NCBI GenBank assembly: GCA_946803715.1
Contig: CAMPET010000200.1
Location: forward strand, 71,695-135,694
Source of the DNA: Beroe ovata
Taxonomy: Eukaryota > Ctenophora > Nuda > Beroida > Beroidae
Length of the DNA stretch: 64,000 nt
Direction: 5' to 3'
In this document: positions 45,959 to 57,990 of the stretch, piece by piece
How the letters are laid out: every line of letters begins with the position of its first letter
Numbering within the stretch: the first letter of the stretch is position 1
The notes under the pieces: model-generated
What the model was told of the DNA's origin: nothing
The model's database searches: none
Seen by the model: the letters and a program-made list of their open reading frames with translations, nothing else
Position numbers and translations under genes: made by a program

Positions 45959-48519
45959 GTTGTTATTGTGAGTTGTTATTGTGACTTTATTGAAACTTTT
46001 AGCTCTTTTACCGTCTTAACATTTAGTACATTGCATCGTCATCCCACTTGGAGTTAATTAATTTCACGATTTCCCGTCTTTCCTTCTACACTCCCCGATT
46101 CAATTAAATTAATGAATTTTACCTAATTTGACCTGGTTTCCCCATAATGATGGTTAATTCGCTCTTTCATTAAATTTTTGACATTTTACAGATTCCTCCG
46201 TCAAAATTTGCAGTTACAATTCTTCGCTGATATCTGACTACGTCGCGAACAAAGTGCATTGCGATAACTACGTCATATCCATATTCCATATTCCCGTCAT
46301 ATCAATATGTTGGTTTATCACTATAATCAAAGGTTGTGACTATTACAGTTACCCCTCTCCCCATATATAGAGTGTGGGAGGAGTAAGTCATCACATAACG
46401 TAGCATTTTATACACATCGCCAACATACACAAACAAACACACACCCACACATACTCATGCACACACACACACACACACAGTATAATGTGTTGTTATTATG
46501 CACATTGTTTGGGCTCTAGCCTCTATACTATACGGGGCGAGGGTGATAGCAATGTGATATTGGGCCTTGGCCCATGGGTAACCAACTCTTGTACCCTTTC
46601 TTTTCTTTTATCACATGAAATTTTATTGTTATGAAATCAACGGTGCTTGTATCCATATAAATTAACTGTTTGTCTACAATTTTCCTGTTTGAATATCATC
46701 ATGTTTCCCGCCAAACGAGATAAACCAGTATAAACTTGGTATCTTATTCTAGGAAGGGATGGGTTGTTGAATGATGATATTTCATGAATTCAGGCTAGCA
46801 AGGTAGAATTTGCAAGTCTTCACTTGTTTTTGTGCTGTGTTTTCCTTTAAGCTGTAGAAGCACAGTAACTATACTGAGTCCTATCTCCTAATTTGTTACG
46901 TAATCACGCAATATCTAATATATGATGTGATCTCATATCCCATAATCTGTCCTCGGACCAATTATATCGCTCAATGATTGATCAAGATGCCATGGATACT
47001 CCAAACACAAATATTAGATATACGCATATCAATTGCAAGATCTGCAATCTGCATCGGAATATGCAATCTGCATCGCAATATGATATAGACGAAAGCTATC
47101 TCGATTGGTTTAGGATCAGCTATAATACCCACCCAGAAAAGAATGTTACTTAAAGTCCTTAGCAACGGCGTATAGGAATGCGAATATATTGGATGAAAGT
47201 TTGGTTTATGGAGTTTTCTACTTTCCTCTCTTTTGTTCGTTTATGTAGTTTTATGATATTAGCTTGGTACTCCACTATCATATATTTCCTTCTCGAAGTC
47301 CCGTACTCTTTTTAGAAATATTGCAGTACCGGTTAACTCACCGTCGTTGTAGTAGTGAAAACTCGGTAATATGTTGCTGGAGTTTTCCTTGTGATGAATG
47401 AATTTCAAATCAGTGTGTCATTTGTAATCTGGGGTGTATCGTATTCAAATCCGCGTCTTATTTGTAATCTGGGGTGTATTGTAGCGCGTCCATATTACGA
47501 TGAAAGATCTGATTGGTATGGCAACCCATAAGAGAAGTAACAACAACAAGTAGATAGGTATCCGTGTGTCTTATTTCAAACGTGCATCATATTTATAGCT
47601 GGCTCTATCTTCTGAGTTTGAAACTGTTTCACATCAATGTATCTCAGTGTTCGTATCTACTTTCCACTTCATGATAGGATGACTGATTATTGGTGACTGA
47701 TGACTGATGACTGATGATTGATGACTCGTATCTCATCGCATCAGTCATCAGTCACTGATGAGTGTGTCGTTCAGTTGCCGTAGTAGTGTACTTATAGTTG
47801 CCATAGCAACATATAAACCGGATATGTGTTTAATCGCTACATGTAACCAACACACATAATTAACCGCGCTAATTTCTCTACTATCGTGATGTGTTTACAT
47901 TTATGTACTTGATATATGTTATGACAACCGGATGGATTCATTACCTCCGATCAAATGACAGGTCTTTGTTCGGGCTAATTTAAACTACCCTACTAGATCA
48001 AGCACTCGCGTTTAGATTTCAAGATTAGGCCGTGTATTTGTGGTTACAACATGACGTCCTTTGATTCAAAATGAACGTTTCGATTCAATAGAGACTTTGT
48101 CCGGTTCACATTGATTCAGTTTAGCAAAGACGCAATGCGCTGGTGACACGTGATTTAAATTGCAGTCACGTGGTCGTGACATGAGTTGACTACTACGCCT
48201 GCACCCTGTTTCCAACCCTCGTCATTCATAGATATACTCATGTCATTTGTTTCACTTCCAATATACGTCAATCCCATACCCATCCTCCCTCTACACCACT
48301 CCCTCAAGTAAGCGCATTACTCCTGTTCAATCTCAAGTTTGATCAGTATTTTATACTCTTCAAGAGCTTACCTACAGCTGAATGCAGCCTAGAGTCTGAG
48401 ATTGGTCTCAGATAGTGTCTGGTATAATATAACGTCTGGCAAGCAAGCTGTCTAGTGATTGTGGAGAAGTGAGTACCGGCTTCACAGTCTACACAGATTA
48501 CTGTTTACCTCCACTCTCA

Positions 48520-48725
48520 GACATACACACAGTACACACACAGTACACACATAAACACACACACAGTATACACACAGACACACATACACACACACACTCA
48601 CACAGACACACACACGCACACACATACATACACGCACACACACGCAAACACACAGACACACACACAGACACACACATACATACACACGCACACACACACA
48701 CAGTACGCATACTCTCACACACACA
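48520..48725. repeat. Imperfect (CA)n microsatellite
   Basis: About 200 bases of CA dinucleotides broken by G, T and GCA interruptions ('acacacagtacacacacag' type). It has no coding meaning. Confidence 0.95.
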
Positions 48726-49250
48726 AACAGACACTTCCGTACTTGCATGCATGTGCTGTAGTGGTTGTGATGCTTATTATACAACTAGCAGCCGCATTTG
48801 AAAACATATATTAAATCGGTGCTTGCGATAAAATAACAAATCGGGAGGTCAACAGTAGTATAGGTGCGTATATGCGGTTCATTTTAGTCAATCATACTCT
48901 TTAGCCTAGGCTGTCAGAAAAAGGATGTTTATTGTGATCTGAGGTATCTACACAAACATTTCAAGAGTGTAGGAATGCAAAAATTTTCGAAAGTTTAAGT
49001 TTAGTAGAACGTTAGTAGCAAAATAGTGCCTGTACCTATAACGGATTTTGCATCATTGTCTCGAGGTTTGCCATTCCCCACTACTATCATAGGTCATATT
49101 CGGTTTGATTTATTTCCCTTTTTGCTGTTCTTGACTGTCTAAAATTGACTGTCGAAAGGATAATTATTGACCTATATTTTCGCTCACCTCCCATGCAGTG
49201 GCATGATTTAGTGTAGGTAACTCGCTCACTAACCAGCCTATCTCACACCC

Positions 49251-49400
49251 ACACACTCCCACACACACCCACACACACACACACACACACANNNNNNNNN
49301 NNNNNNNNNNNNNNNNNNNNNNNNNNNNNNNNNNNNNNNNNNNNNNNTCCCACCCTAACATACACACACACAAACATACACACACACACACACACACACG
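49251..49400. repeat. (CA)n microsatellite containing an N gap (49292-49347)
   Basis: CA tracts flank 56 unknown bases, so the true length of the tract is not resolved. Confidence 0.95.
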
Positions 49401-49857
49401 CACTTACACAAGGAGTATCATTGAGCTGACAGCTCCGGCCTTCGTCTTAGCTTTGATAGTATCTGTGAGTGCAAAGGGTATATATTGTGGAGTTAGTGTT
49501 GTTAAACGAGATACTTAGCCATCACCATCGCTGATTGATCTTTGTATCTTTGAGAATTGTGACATTATTTGTCATGGTTTTGTTGGTGTTTTATTGTAAC
49601 ATTGCTCTGTTGTAACAGTGCAGCTGTGTTGTGAACAAAATAAGATTCGCGAATTTTGAGCACACATTAATTCATGAATAATATCCATTGAATATGACAT
49701 GATACTTATAACTAATCAGATTGAAATCAAGGAGAAGAAGGCTTAATAAAGGTAGTTCAAATAGTCATGATATGAAATGAGTCATTAATCACAATGAACT
49801 CGCCACCGAGAGTTTCAGTCTGAGGCAGATAACTCGTCATGTATGGTTGTCGCTTTG

Positions 49858-49973
49858 CACATTATGAAGGAGTAGCTAATCATATTTGTTCATTATGAAG
49901 GAGTAGATGATCATCTCTGTTCATTATGAAGGCGTACCTAGCAGATTATTTCTTTTCATTATGAAGGAGTAGA
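49858..49973. repeat. Four tandem copies of a 29-35 bp unit abutting a receptor stop codon
   Basis: 'cattatgaaggagtag' (once 'cattatgaaggcgtac') occurs four times, at about 49860, 49890, 49921 and 49958, each with 13-19 bases of variable spacer. The last copy ends two bases before the stop codon of the receptor on the minus strand (49975-49977), so the array occupies the start of its 3' untranslated region. Confidence 0.85.
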
Positions 49974-49974
49974 C

Positions 49975-51036
49975 TCACAACTCATCCATGTCAATTTCAT
50001 CCGTCTTGTTGAGGGATGACCATGACCTGAACTTGAGCTTGCTGACAATGAAACTGTTGAAGCTCCGTACCGTAGCCAGGTATATGAAGAAGTTGCCCGC
50101 ACAGTTGAGGTAAACAATGTAGTTGAAGCCCCGTAACACATTCATGTACGCTGTTCCCCTCATGTTAGCCCCCGTGGCTAATCTGTACACGATCATACCG
50201 TACAGCGGACCGTACGACACGACGAAAACCACAGCCACCGCCACAACCGTTACTATGGCTTGCTTGCTCAAACTACGGGTTGCGTTGGAGCTGGCATCCT
50301 GGTCCAGCTGGGTGTACTTCCTGACTCTTCTGTAGAGCAGGCAGAGGAGACATCCTGTGGAGAGGATGACCACGGCAGTGGGCACCAGCTTTGACATGAA
50401 ACTCTCCACGTTGATCAGGATCCAGTGTTCATTTTCGTTAAACTTGGGGTGACATCGCAACATCTTGGGGTTGAACATCATGAATGAATCACGGGCTATG
50501 AACACCTTGAAGCCGATGAGAGCCCCAGCAGATACCCAGGCAGCAGCAGCTATCCTGTGTCCGATAGCCGATGACCAGGCTATGGAGTGTATGGGTCTGA
50601 AGAGGGAGGCTATCTTGCTGATATTGAGAGCTGCCACCATGAGACAGCTAGACCTGACGAGGAAACCGTTAACCCAGCTAACAGCCGTACAGACATCCTT
50701 GCTGTAGAAGAGAGAGTCGGACATGAGGGAAATGAGGGTTGGGAGCGTTGTCAAGATGAGCAGCAGATCGGAGACAGCGGTGTGCTGGATGAGTGTGGTG
50801 GTTACTTTGTCCAGTTGTATTGCCTTGTACTTGATACTGCCCATCAGAACGGTGATATTTCCCACAATGGCCGTGAGGAGCACTCCTATCAGCCAGATCA
50901 TCCATGTGTACTTCACCCCATCAGAGAAATTGCCGTGTTGTTGGAGAGATTGGTTGCTTGCAGGGTACATCATTATTTTAGCCACCATGGCGGACATGTT
51001 TCCACCGCCCCCTCCTGACATGATAGCAGTGATCAC
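49975..51036 (-). CDS. Rhodopsin-like G-protein-coupled receptor, DRY-less orphan
   Basis: Single coding exon of 353 residues with seven hydrophobic segments. TM1 has 'GNITVLMGS', TM2 'AVSDLLLIL', TM3 starts with the conserved Cys ('DVCTAVSW'), and TM4 has a Trp ('AAAWVSAG'). TM6 has 'FVVSYGPLYG', and TM7 has 'NCAGNFFIYLAT' in place of NPxxY. The usual DRY at the end of TM3 is replaced by 'NISKIASLF', so G-protein activation may differ. The extracellular N-terminus has potential N-glycosylation sites ('NMS', 'NQS', 'NFS'), and the C-tail is acidic at its end. Several in-frame Mets occur near the start; Met at 51036 is the first. A splice acceptor-like 'ttatag' just upstream (near 51068) suggests a 5' untranslated exon further right. 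Ligand unknown. Confidence 0.8.
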   Translation of the reverse strand: MITAIMSGGGGGNMSAMVAKIMMYPASNQSLQQHGNFSDGVKYTWMIWLIGVLLTAIVGNITVLMGSIKYKAIQLDKVTTTLIQHTAVSDLLLILTTLPTLISLMSDSLFYSKDVCTAVSWVNGFLVRSSCLMVAALNISKIASLFRPIHSIAWSSAIGHRIAAAAWVSAGALIGFKVFIARDSFMMFNPKMLRCHPKFNENEHWILINVESFMSKLVPTAVVILSTGCLLCLLYRRVRKYTQLDQDASSNATRSLSKQAIVTVVAVAVVFVVSYGPLYGMIVYRLATGANMRGTAYMNVLRGFNYIVYLNCAGNFFIYLATVRSFNSFIVSKLKFRSWSSLNKTDEIDMDEL

Positions 51037-53448
51037 ACGGGCTGCTGCGGTCCTTGGTAGTCCTTTCTATAACAGATATGAGATTAGAACAAACACCTAT
51101 TATCATTAGTATGGATCTAACTGTTTTGGGCAATGGGCAGCAAGACAGGCATTTTTCGTGATTAAATATATCACATTAAAACGGCATTAATACACGTGAT
51201 ATACCGCCAAATTAACGGTTTTGACTAGAAACTACTGTAATATACTCCATACACCTAAATCCTACTCAATTCTCAAGTTAAGATTCCCGAATTTCAGCGC
51301 CTGAAATTCGATACAAGGGAAAACTGTCAAAAACACACCTGCTGCAGGTCACCAAATATATTTCGAATCACGTAATTCACAAATGCGAAGCTAAATACAC
51401 TTTTCGCAAGAAACAGAGAGAGAGAGGTTGTATCACGCGTAATCTGTGCACTTATAACTAGCGAATACCGCTAAGTTTCCGTAATAATTCCTACATTGCT
51501 CAACTTGTCATCGATGATTCCTGGCATGTCTCGTGCCGCCAGTGGAGAGATGGGGAGTATTATAGGCTAGGTACTCACTACATTATATAGCAAGCTGTTC
51601 TAAAGGTAGTAGGTGATAAAGTTCAGCAGACGAAGCCAGGCAACTATCAATTCTAAGGAATTTTTGTTAAAATTCCTGATAACAGGAATATCATTATGAT
51701 GATGGAAATAGCATACTGTAGGTCGTAGGATACCGTGGATACATGATAGTGATACGATTAAAATCTTAGTTTAATCAACGCAAGGGCGTAGTCCATATGA
51801 TTACTGCGCGGATATATTAGTGCAAAATCTAATTTACTAGACTATATCAGGTACATGTCCACCTACTGTTCCACGTGCCCAATAGCACGTGCAATGTTCA
51901 ACCTATCGGCGCGTCACGTCCACGCGTTGTGTTCATCGGTGTACTGAAAGCGGCGCGTTTTCTGAGTAAATTTCACTTATAAAAAGTGCACATTTTCAAC
52001 ACATTCATCGGTTATCGACAACAGTGCGGCATTTCTGAGTGTGGCAGTAAATGTTACAGCAATTCGTCGGCGAATAGTGCACGACCTTGTAAGTTATAGT
52101 CAAGTCATGATATGTAAACTATAACGATCAATAAGCGACTCTTATACTAAAATTATTAGCTGGAACTTTTAATAATGATTCTGACATTTTAAGTCCAAAA
52201 ATGGAGCGGCCAAAAATGTTCGAAAACCATGACAGCTTGTAACCTAGATCAACGGAATAGATTTCATTTTAATACGAATCGGAGATACCAAAAACACGTG
52301 ATTTGACCCGAATGTGAGTAGTAGTATGATTTTGAGGCTCGTGTGTGTGACTTAAGTAACTATGTAGCAGGAAGTAGGTGACAGTAGTGTTATTTCATAC
52401 CACACGTGTGCAAGTGTCTCCATCAAATGAAAAGTATGAATTACATCATAAGTACTTAAGTATAGGTAACTGATTGGACTACTGTGAATTGGTCATAACG
52501 CGACGTATTATAATAGGTCCATGATCCTTGTCCGGTTTTTGTAGTCTCGCACTTAATGACGTAATACACGCGTCATTCATTGTGCAATGTTTTCAGGACT
52601 ACAAAAATCACCCATGGTCTATGACCTTGTCAATCGGAGCAAGGAAATGTAGGTATTTCGACAATGATTTCATCCATTTCGAGAGGGCATTGTTTTCCAT
52701 CCACACACGTATTAGAATGTTCAACACTGTACCCCACCCTGCACACACACACACACACACACACACACGCAGAAAGTGGGTGTGTCTCAAATATAAAGAG
52801 TATTTAAAGGGTGTAGCACACTGCAAAGCGAAACCGCCACTCATTCATATGCTGCGGCGGAGAGGGTGGGACTCATTTATGTACGACACTATAATATAGA
52901 TAGTTGTTCTGATCGTGATCACTGGTATGACGATTTAACTACGTTCTTGCAGCAACGCGCAGCGATTCGCAATTTAGCAACCTATAAGATTCTTCTTTAA
53001 AAGTCGAAACAGTTACTGTACAGCTGTACCTAGCTATCCCTTTCTGTGTTTTTTTGTTGTTCAAGCTCTGATATTTGAATTTATTTGAAAATAAGATCGT
53101 GAACATATTGCCAAAGACAAGAAACCACAAGACAGCACTAACATAAGTACCAATAGGAAACGCGTAAAACAATAGATATACCCCCTATTATTCAGAAGCT
53201 CGGTGAGGGAACTGAGAAGCACTCTAAAACAATGTACATCATCTGAACTGATGTCACTTAATGAACCCGTGTATAAACGGAACTGGAAGTGTCTGATGAG
53301 GTCTGATAATGAGTGGGTACTCTGGTAATTAGATTACACGAGATAATAGGGGTGGGTATAGGTGTTGATTGGTTGATATGTACGAATAGGAGATAGTATC
53401 ATGTGTACGTAACAGATGTAGTGGCGATTCCCTCTAACTGTGGCAAAG

Positions 53449-53589
53449 TGGGTGTCATGTGACCATACACGGATGTCATGTGACTATAATCGGATGTCAC
53501 GTGACCATTCTTGAGATACCACGTGACCTTTCAAAGGTTTTCACTACCATACTTAGAATTCATGTCACTATACTCGGATGTCACATGAC
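53449..53589. repeat. Interspersed short tandem repeat, 'ggatgtcayrtgac' units
   Basis: Five near copies of a GGATGTCA-Y-RTGAC word, plus one shortened 'accacgtgacc', lie 20-50 bases apart. Some contain CACGTG. The spacing is irregular, so this is either an old minisatellite or a cluster of sites for an E-box-binding factor. Confidence 0.6.
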
Positions 53590-54114
53590 AAGATGTGTGA
53601 CATCCCGGATGACGTAATTGAGGAGGCGAGTTTCGTCATATCTGCTATTTGACGTTATGCCGATAACCAAGATACTGGCCATCACGAATATCGCAATCCA
53701 ATATGACATCATTACATGCCAATGACGAGTATTATATGTCGTTGTCAGAGTTAAATTCAGGGGGAAGGTTCGTGTTTCCAAAAATAGCACCCGTTAATTA
53801 TCTCCTCAAGTCATGGTCATCAAGTTACATATTCTAAATTTCTAATGATTTCGTGCGTTTATTTCCAGGATTTAACAATTCAGCAGTCAAATATTATATG
53901 CACTAATACAAAAGGCCTGCGTGACAAAACTATAATCAGTGTAGGGTAAAGAAAAGCATGAAAAGATGCGCTTTGCAGTTCTCGTCCGATGGTCTCTAGT
54001 TGGTGTATATTCGCATAAAATAATAATAATATGACTGGTTATTTTTTCAGAACCTTCATTGTTTATGCTTACACATTAATACACAAAACCTGCCCTGGCA
54101 TTATACCGATAGGA

Positions 54115-54182
54115 AACACACAGACGCACACTCACACACACAGACACACACACACCCACACACACAGACACACACACACACT

Positions 54183-54215
<33 letters not shown>

Positions 54216-54252
54216 ACACACACAGACACACNACACACTCACACACACAATG
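54115..54252. repeat. (CA)n microsatellite with one N (54232)
   Basis: CA dinucleotides with G/T/CCC interruptions over about 138 bases. Translations through it are not genes. Confidence 0.95.
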
Positions 54253-54761
54253 TTACCCCCGTTGTTATTTGCTCGGGTGATTGTTTCCACATAGGAACAT
54301 TATTATTCATCCCACTATTCCATATTCGTTACAATGTGTTTTGCTATGCTTCAAACATTGTATACTGTTTACATTATACACATTGTACATTATACACATT
54401 ATGCACTATGCACTATACACTGTGTACACACTTTACAGTATACACTGTGCATTGCCTTTATCCATACAAAGATACCAACAAACTCTAGCCCCCTCCCGTG
54501 CACGATGTGTTTTTGTCATGAATATTACACTATCTTATACGTTTGTCATGCACTCCACAGCATAGAAAGATAGAGGTTGTGTTCGTGTAGCCTGTAACAT
54601 ACATACAGCTACACAACATACAGCTACACAACTACACCACTTGATTGTTAGCGGAACTTTTTGTCGCCATTCCTAGCATTATTTTTCCTAGTAGTTTGTC
54701 ATTCATCCGATCACAATTAGACATGGCGCATGTAACCCCTGATACCTCTCACTAAGGTACA

Positions 54762-57359
54762 ATGAGTAGAAAGAAGAAGATAGGATTCTGGATGAAGGAT
54801 GACAAGGCTAAGAGGATCAACATTCATAAGATTCGCGATATCCTTCTCAACAAATACCAAATCGGTACCTACAGCTGCTACCTGAGCTTGTCGAAAAATG
54901 AATGATTCCGAATTTTCGAAGTTTAACTTTGGGTTTAACTTTGGGTTACTATATATAGGCGTTTGGGAATTATGACCTGTGATAGATCCCCTCTATCCAA
55001 TCATTACCACGGTCTCAATTCATCATATTATCCAACCCCTCCCCCTTCCTAATGACCCCCTCCTCAGATCTGGTAAACATGATAACGGTATGCAAGGATG
55101 ACCTCCCCATAGTCGCTGTTATGTTCCACAAGATGACTGACCTCATATTCGGTGCTCAGCAGGGCAAATCTGCTGATATCCTCGAGCTCAACAGATTCGT
55201 GGTATGGAACAGATTAATTTGAAACCGACGAAAGTTTTCCATTGATCGTCCAATTTAACAAAACCTACCTAGACACAATTTAGACACAATTTTGGCCACG
55301 GTTTCCTACACCCATGTGTTCTATGGGCTCTCTATTCCATTATCTCTGTTCACTTAATCCTCCCCCCATTCCCGCAGAAGTACTTCAACACCCACACGGA
55401 TATGAAGGTGTTTGACCCCTTGCCCAACATCAAGATAGTCCTGGATAGGGTATCCATGATGGATGCTATCAAGAGGTGCAGCAAATCATGCACTATTGGT
55501 TTGTGCCCATAGTACCTGCATCATCAATCATGAGTGTATGTCGTAGGAATAAGCTTTGACGTAGAATGAAAACGAAACGCGCAGGGTCTGCGCGCGCGTT
55601 GAATCCAATCCTTTCAATGTACACAGTATCGATCCCTATACGATGACATCTCCCTTTCTCCCTTTCTCCCTTTCTCCCTTTCTCCTTTAGTCGTATGCTG
55701 CCCATAGCAGCATGTATTCACATATCAATCCCCCTCTCATAGATCAGAGATTCTACACGTGTGGTTACCACTTGGTGGAAGAAAGTGAAATATCAGAGCT
55801 AAGTGCTGCTCTGACCGCCAAGAACTTCTACTATCCGGTGATCTGCAAGTCCAGAATAGCCCAGGGGACGCAGGGACACGAGATGAGCCTCATTTTCAAC
55901 GAGCAGGGGCTGAGAGAGGCTAAAGTTAACAGTATCATAGTGCCCTTCATCGATCATGGATCAGGTTTGTACTGAAAATATCCGTGTTCAGAAGGAATAA
56001 GCCTAGTTTTATCAGTGTTTACTTTGATTCCCCATGTATTATAGACAATGAACAATGTACAATGTGGATCGAATCCCGAAACAATTTCCCGATAATAACC
56101 CTCTCTCCCTTCCTGACAGTGCTGTACAAAGTGTTCGTATGTGGGGACAAATATCACGTGACACCACGACCATCCATCAATCTGGACAAGTTACGGACGC
56201 AGAGCAACCAGTTCGATGTGTACAACTTCCATAGTGACACCGTCTCCAAAGTGAGCGAGGTGTCAACATCACAAGTGCAGGAGGTAAGTGAGGAATTAAA
56301 CGGAATTAAACGGAATTGGTCCAAAAAAGCTGTAGGCTTTTGTCTGGGGTGTCAACATCACAAGTGTAAGAGATAAGAGTGAGGTGTCAACATCACAAGT
56401 GCAGGAGGTAAGAGTAAGGTGTCAAAGTATATACAGGAGGAGAGTTATCTAAGGGAGAAAGGGTGAGGAAACTAGAGAGAGAGAGGGGGAACTACAGTGG
56501 AGACTAGAGTGGAGAAGGGGATGATGGTGAGAGTGAAGTGGGTGAGAGAGGAGAGGAGGTGAGGGTGATTGGGGGAATTGGGGAGGTGGGGGAATATGTC
56601 GCTGCAACAAAATCAAACTAAACTCACTACAAATTGCGCGCAGTAGATTCAAATCAGTGAGATTGGTAGCGGTTACATGCATGTATTAGATGTATTTAGA
56701 TGTATTAGATGTATTTAGAGCAAGCAATCACCAAGCATGATATATTTTGGAGCAGACACTATTTGGAGACTTTGTATCAAAACACAAGTAGTATGACACC
56801 ATGACATATGTCACCCATTGAGACGCCATGATATTTTGCACGGAAAGCTCACTGACGGTCAGAGCAGGACATGGTATCGATAATTTTTTGGACCAAAAGC
56901 AATCTGAAAACTCCCAACTTTGAATTTATTTACACCTGCACGCAGATTTCTCAATCTGTGACTACCTATAACCAATTTTCCGCAGGATTTGTGCGGTTCC
57001 AGTACATCATCTGACATGATTCCCCTTCCTAAAGAACATGAGCTACTCATCCCACACTGGGTCAAAGTCATGAGAAACGTGCTGGTTAGTTGTTCACTTT
57101 GCTCTAGACATTGGTAATATGCCCATTGGTAATATGCCCAATATGTGCCCGATGATCAAGATCATGAACACATAAACCCCCTTCTGCTACTCTAAATTTA
57201 TCATGATTTCAGAATTTGTCCTTGTTCGGATTTGACGTTCTATTTGAGAAGAAGACTGACAAGCCATATGTCATTGACATAAACTACTTTCCTGGCTATG
57301 ATGGTTTTGACAATTTTCATGAAGTACTGGCTGACATGCTGTTCCAAGCAACCATTTAG
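54762..57359 (+). CDS. ITPK1: Inositol-tetrakisphosphate 1-kinase
   Basis: Seven exons in phase: 54762-54864, 55068-55201, 55378-55498, 55743-55964, 56120-56283, 56986-57084 and 57213-57359. They encode 329 residues. The N-terminal 'KKIGFWMKDDKAKR' is the usual opening strand. The middle has 'FNTHTDMKVFDPLPNIKIVL' and the ATP-grasp core 'YPVICKSRIAQGTQGHEMSL'. Then come 'IVPFIDHGSVLYKVFVCGD' and the metal-binding 'NLSLFGFDVLFEKK...VIDINYFPGYDG' at the C-terminus, with the Asp and Asn residues that hold magnesium. The enzyme phosphorylates Ins(3,4,5,6)P4 and Ins(1,3,4)P3 in inositol phosphate signalling in the cytosol. It is shorter than the vertebrate protein (about 414), which carries an extra C-terminal tail. 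The 3' end of exon 5, including its donor, is repeated twice in the following intron. Confidence 0.93.
56258..56412. repeat. Three copies of an exon end plus splice donor (ITPK1 exon 5)
   Basis: 'gaggtgtcaacatcacaagt' followed by 'gcaggaggtaag' ends exon 5 at 56283. A second, diverged copy lies near 56346-56376 ('gtgtcaacatcacaagtgta', donor-like part mutated to 'gagataag'). A third, nearly perfect copy lies near 56382-56412 with an intact 'gaggtaag'. The third copy therefore carries a usable duplicate donor. Confidence 0.85.
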
Positions 57360-57829
57360 ATGAGGAGACCTTGTTTGCTGCCGAACATTTCAGTTTCGGC
57401 ATAAACTGTAACTTTGTTGTCGTAATGTCGTATTATGACTTTTATGTTACTTGAATGACTAATAAGTGATCACTTGAGGTAATATTCCTATCAGAAGATA
57501 AATTCTCTCTAATTTTGTAGCAAGAGTTGAGATCGTCAGATGATTGATAAATTTATATTTTTAAACCTTTTTATTTTACAATAATAACTGATAACGTAAA
57601 TTTTGATTTTTGGAATGTTGGTATTGCAGAAAAGTAAATCATTCTTCAGTTTTGCACATCTGATTAACGATAAAAGTTTTGAACACATTGAATTGGGAGT
57701 TACTATAGTGAGCTAGAAACTTAGTAATTAACCAGTTTTCACGAATGTTTTACATCAATCACTCGTTTCATTCAGACTCACATTGAAACTTATTCTGCTA
57801 AGTGCAACCAGTGGCAATTTTCGTCCAAA

Positions 57830-57990
57830 TTCGTACGCATTCGTACGCGGCGCGTCTCCAAAATGGACCTATTTTGATGGACGTACAGCGCGCGCCGCGC
57901 GGATATGCACACAGTGCTAACAACTGACAGATAGTTCTTTTGACAGTCCAAAACTCTATGGAGCTTCGCGCGTCACAGCTTATCGGAATG
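57830..57990. repeat. GC-rich repeat fragment (copy 3)
   Basis: It shares the GCGCGCCGCGCGGATATGCACAC-type composition and the word 'ctgacagatagt' (near 57927) with the copies at 5.6 and 39.2 kb. It includes an inverted pair around 'aaatggacctattttgatgg'. It is shorter and less certain than the other two. Confidence 0.45.

Larger units (their letters stand above)
45959..49857. other. Long intergenic region with microsatellites and an N gap
   Basis: No supported gene. It contains (CA)n tracts at about 46437-46481 and 48520-48725, and an N gap in a CA tract at 49292-49347. A pair of about 47-base direct repeats sharing 'tttgtaatctggggtgtat' lies near 47407-47480. A cluster of 'tgactgatgac' units with an inverted partner lies near 47689-47762. 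Apparent frames over 48469-48801 are translations of the CA tract. Confidence 0.6.
51037..54761. other. Intergenic with microsatellites and a short tandem array
   Basis: No supported gene. It includes a (CA)n tract at 52739-52769, an array of 'ggatgtcatgtgac'-type units at about 53449-53589, and a long (CA)n tract at 54115-54252 with an N at 54232. A run of 'tacacattgtacattatacac' low-complexity sequence lies at 54359-54445. Other open frames look random. Confidence 0.55.

Noticed and set aside
48469-48801. 110-residue His/Thr-rich frame and its minus-strand Cys/Val frames
   Set aside because: Pure translation of a (CA)n microsatellite.
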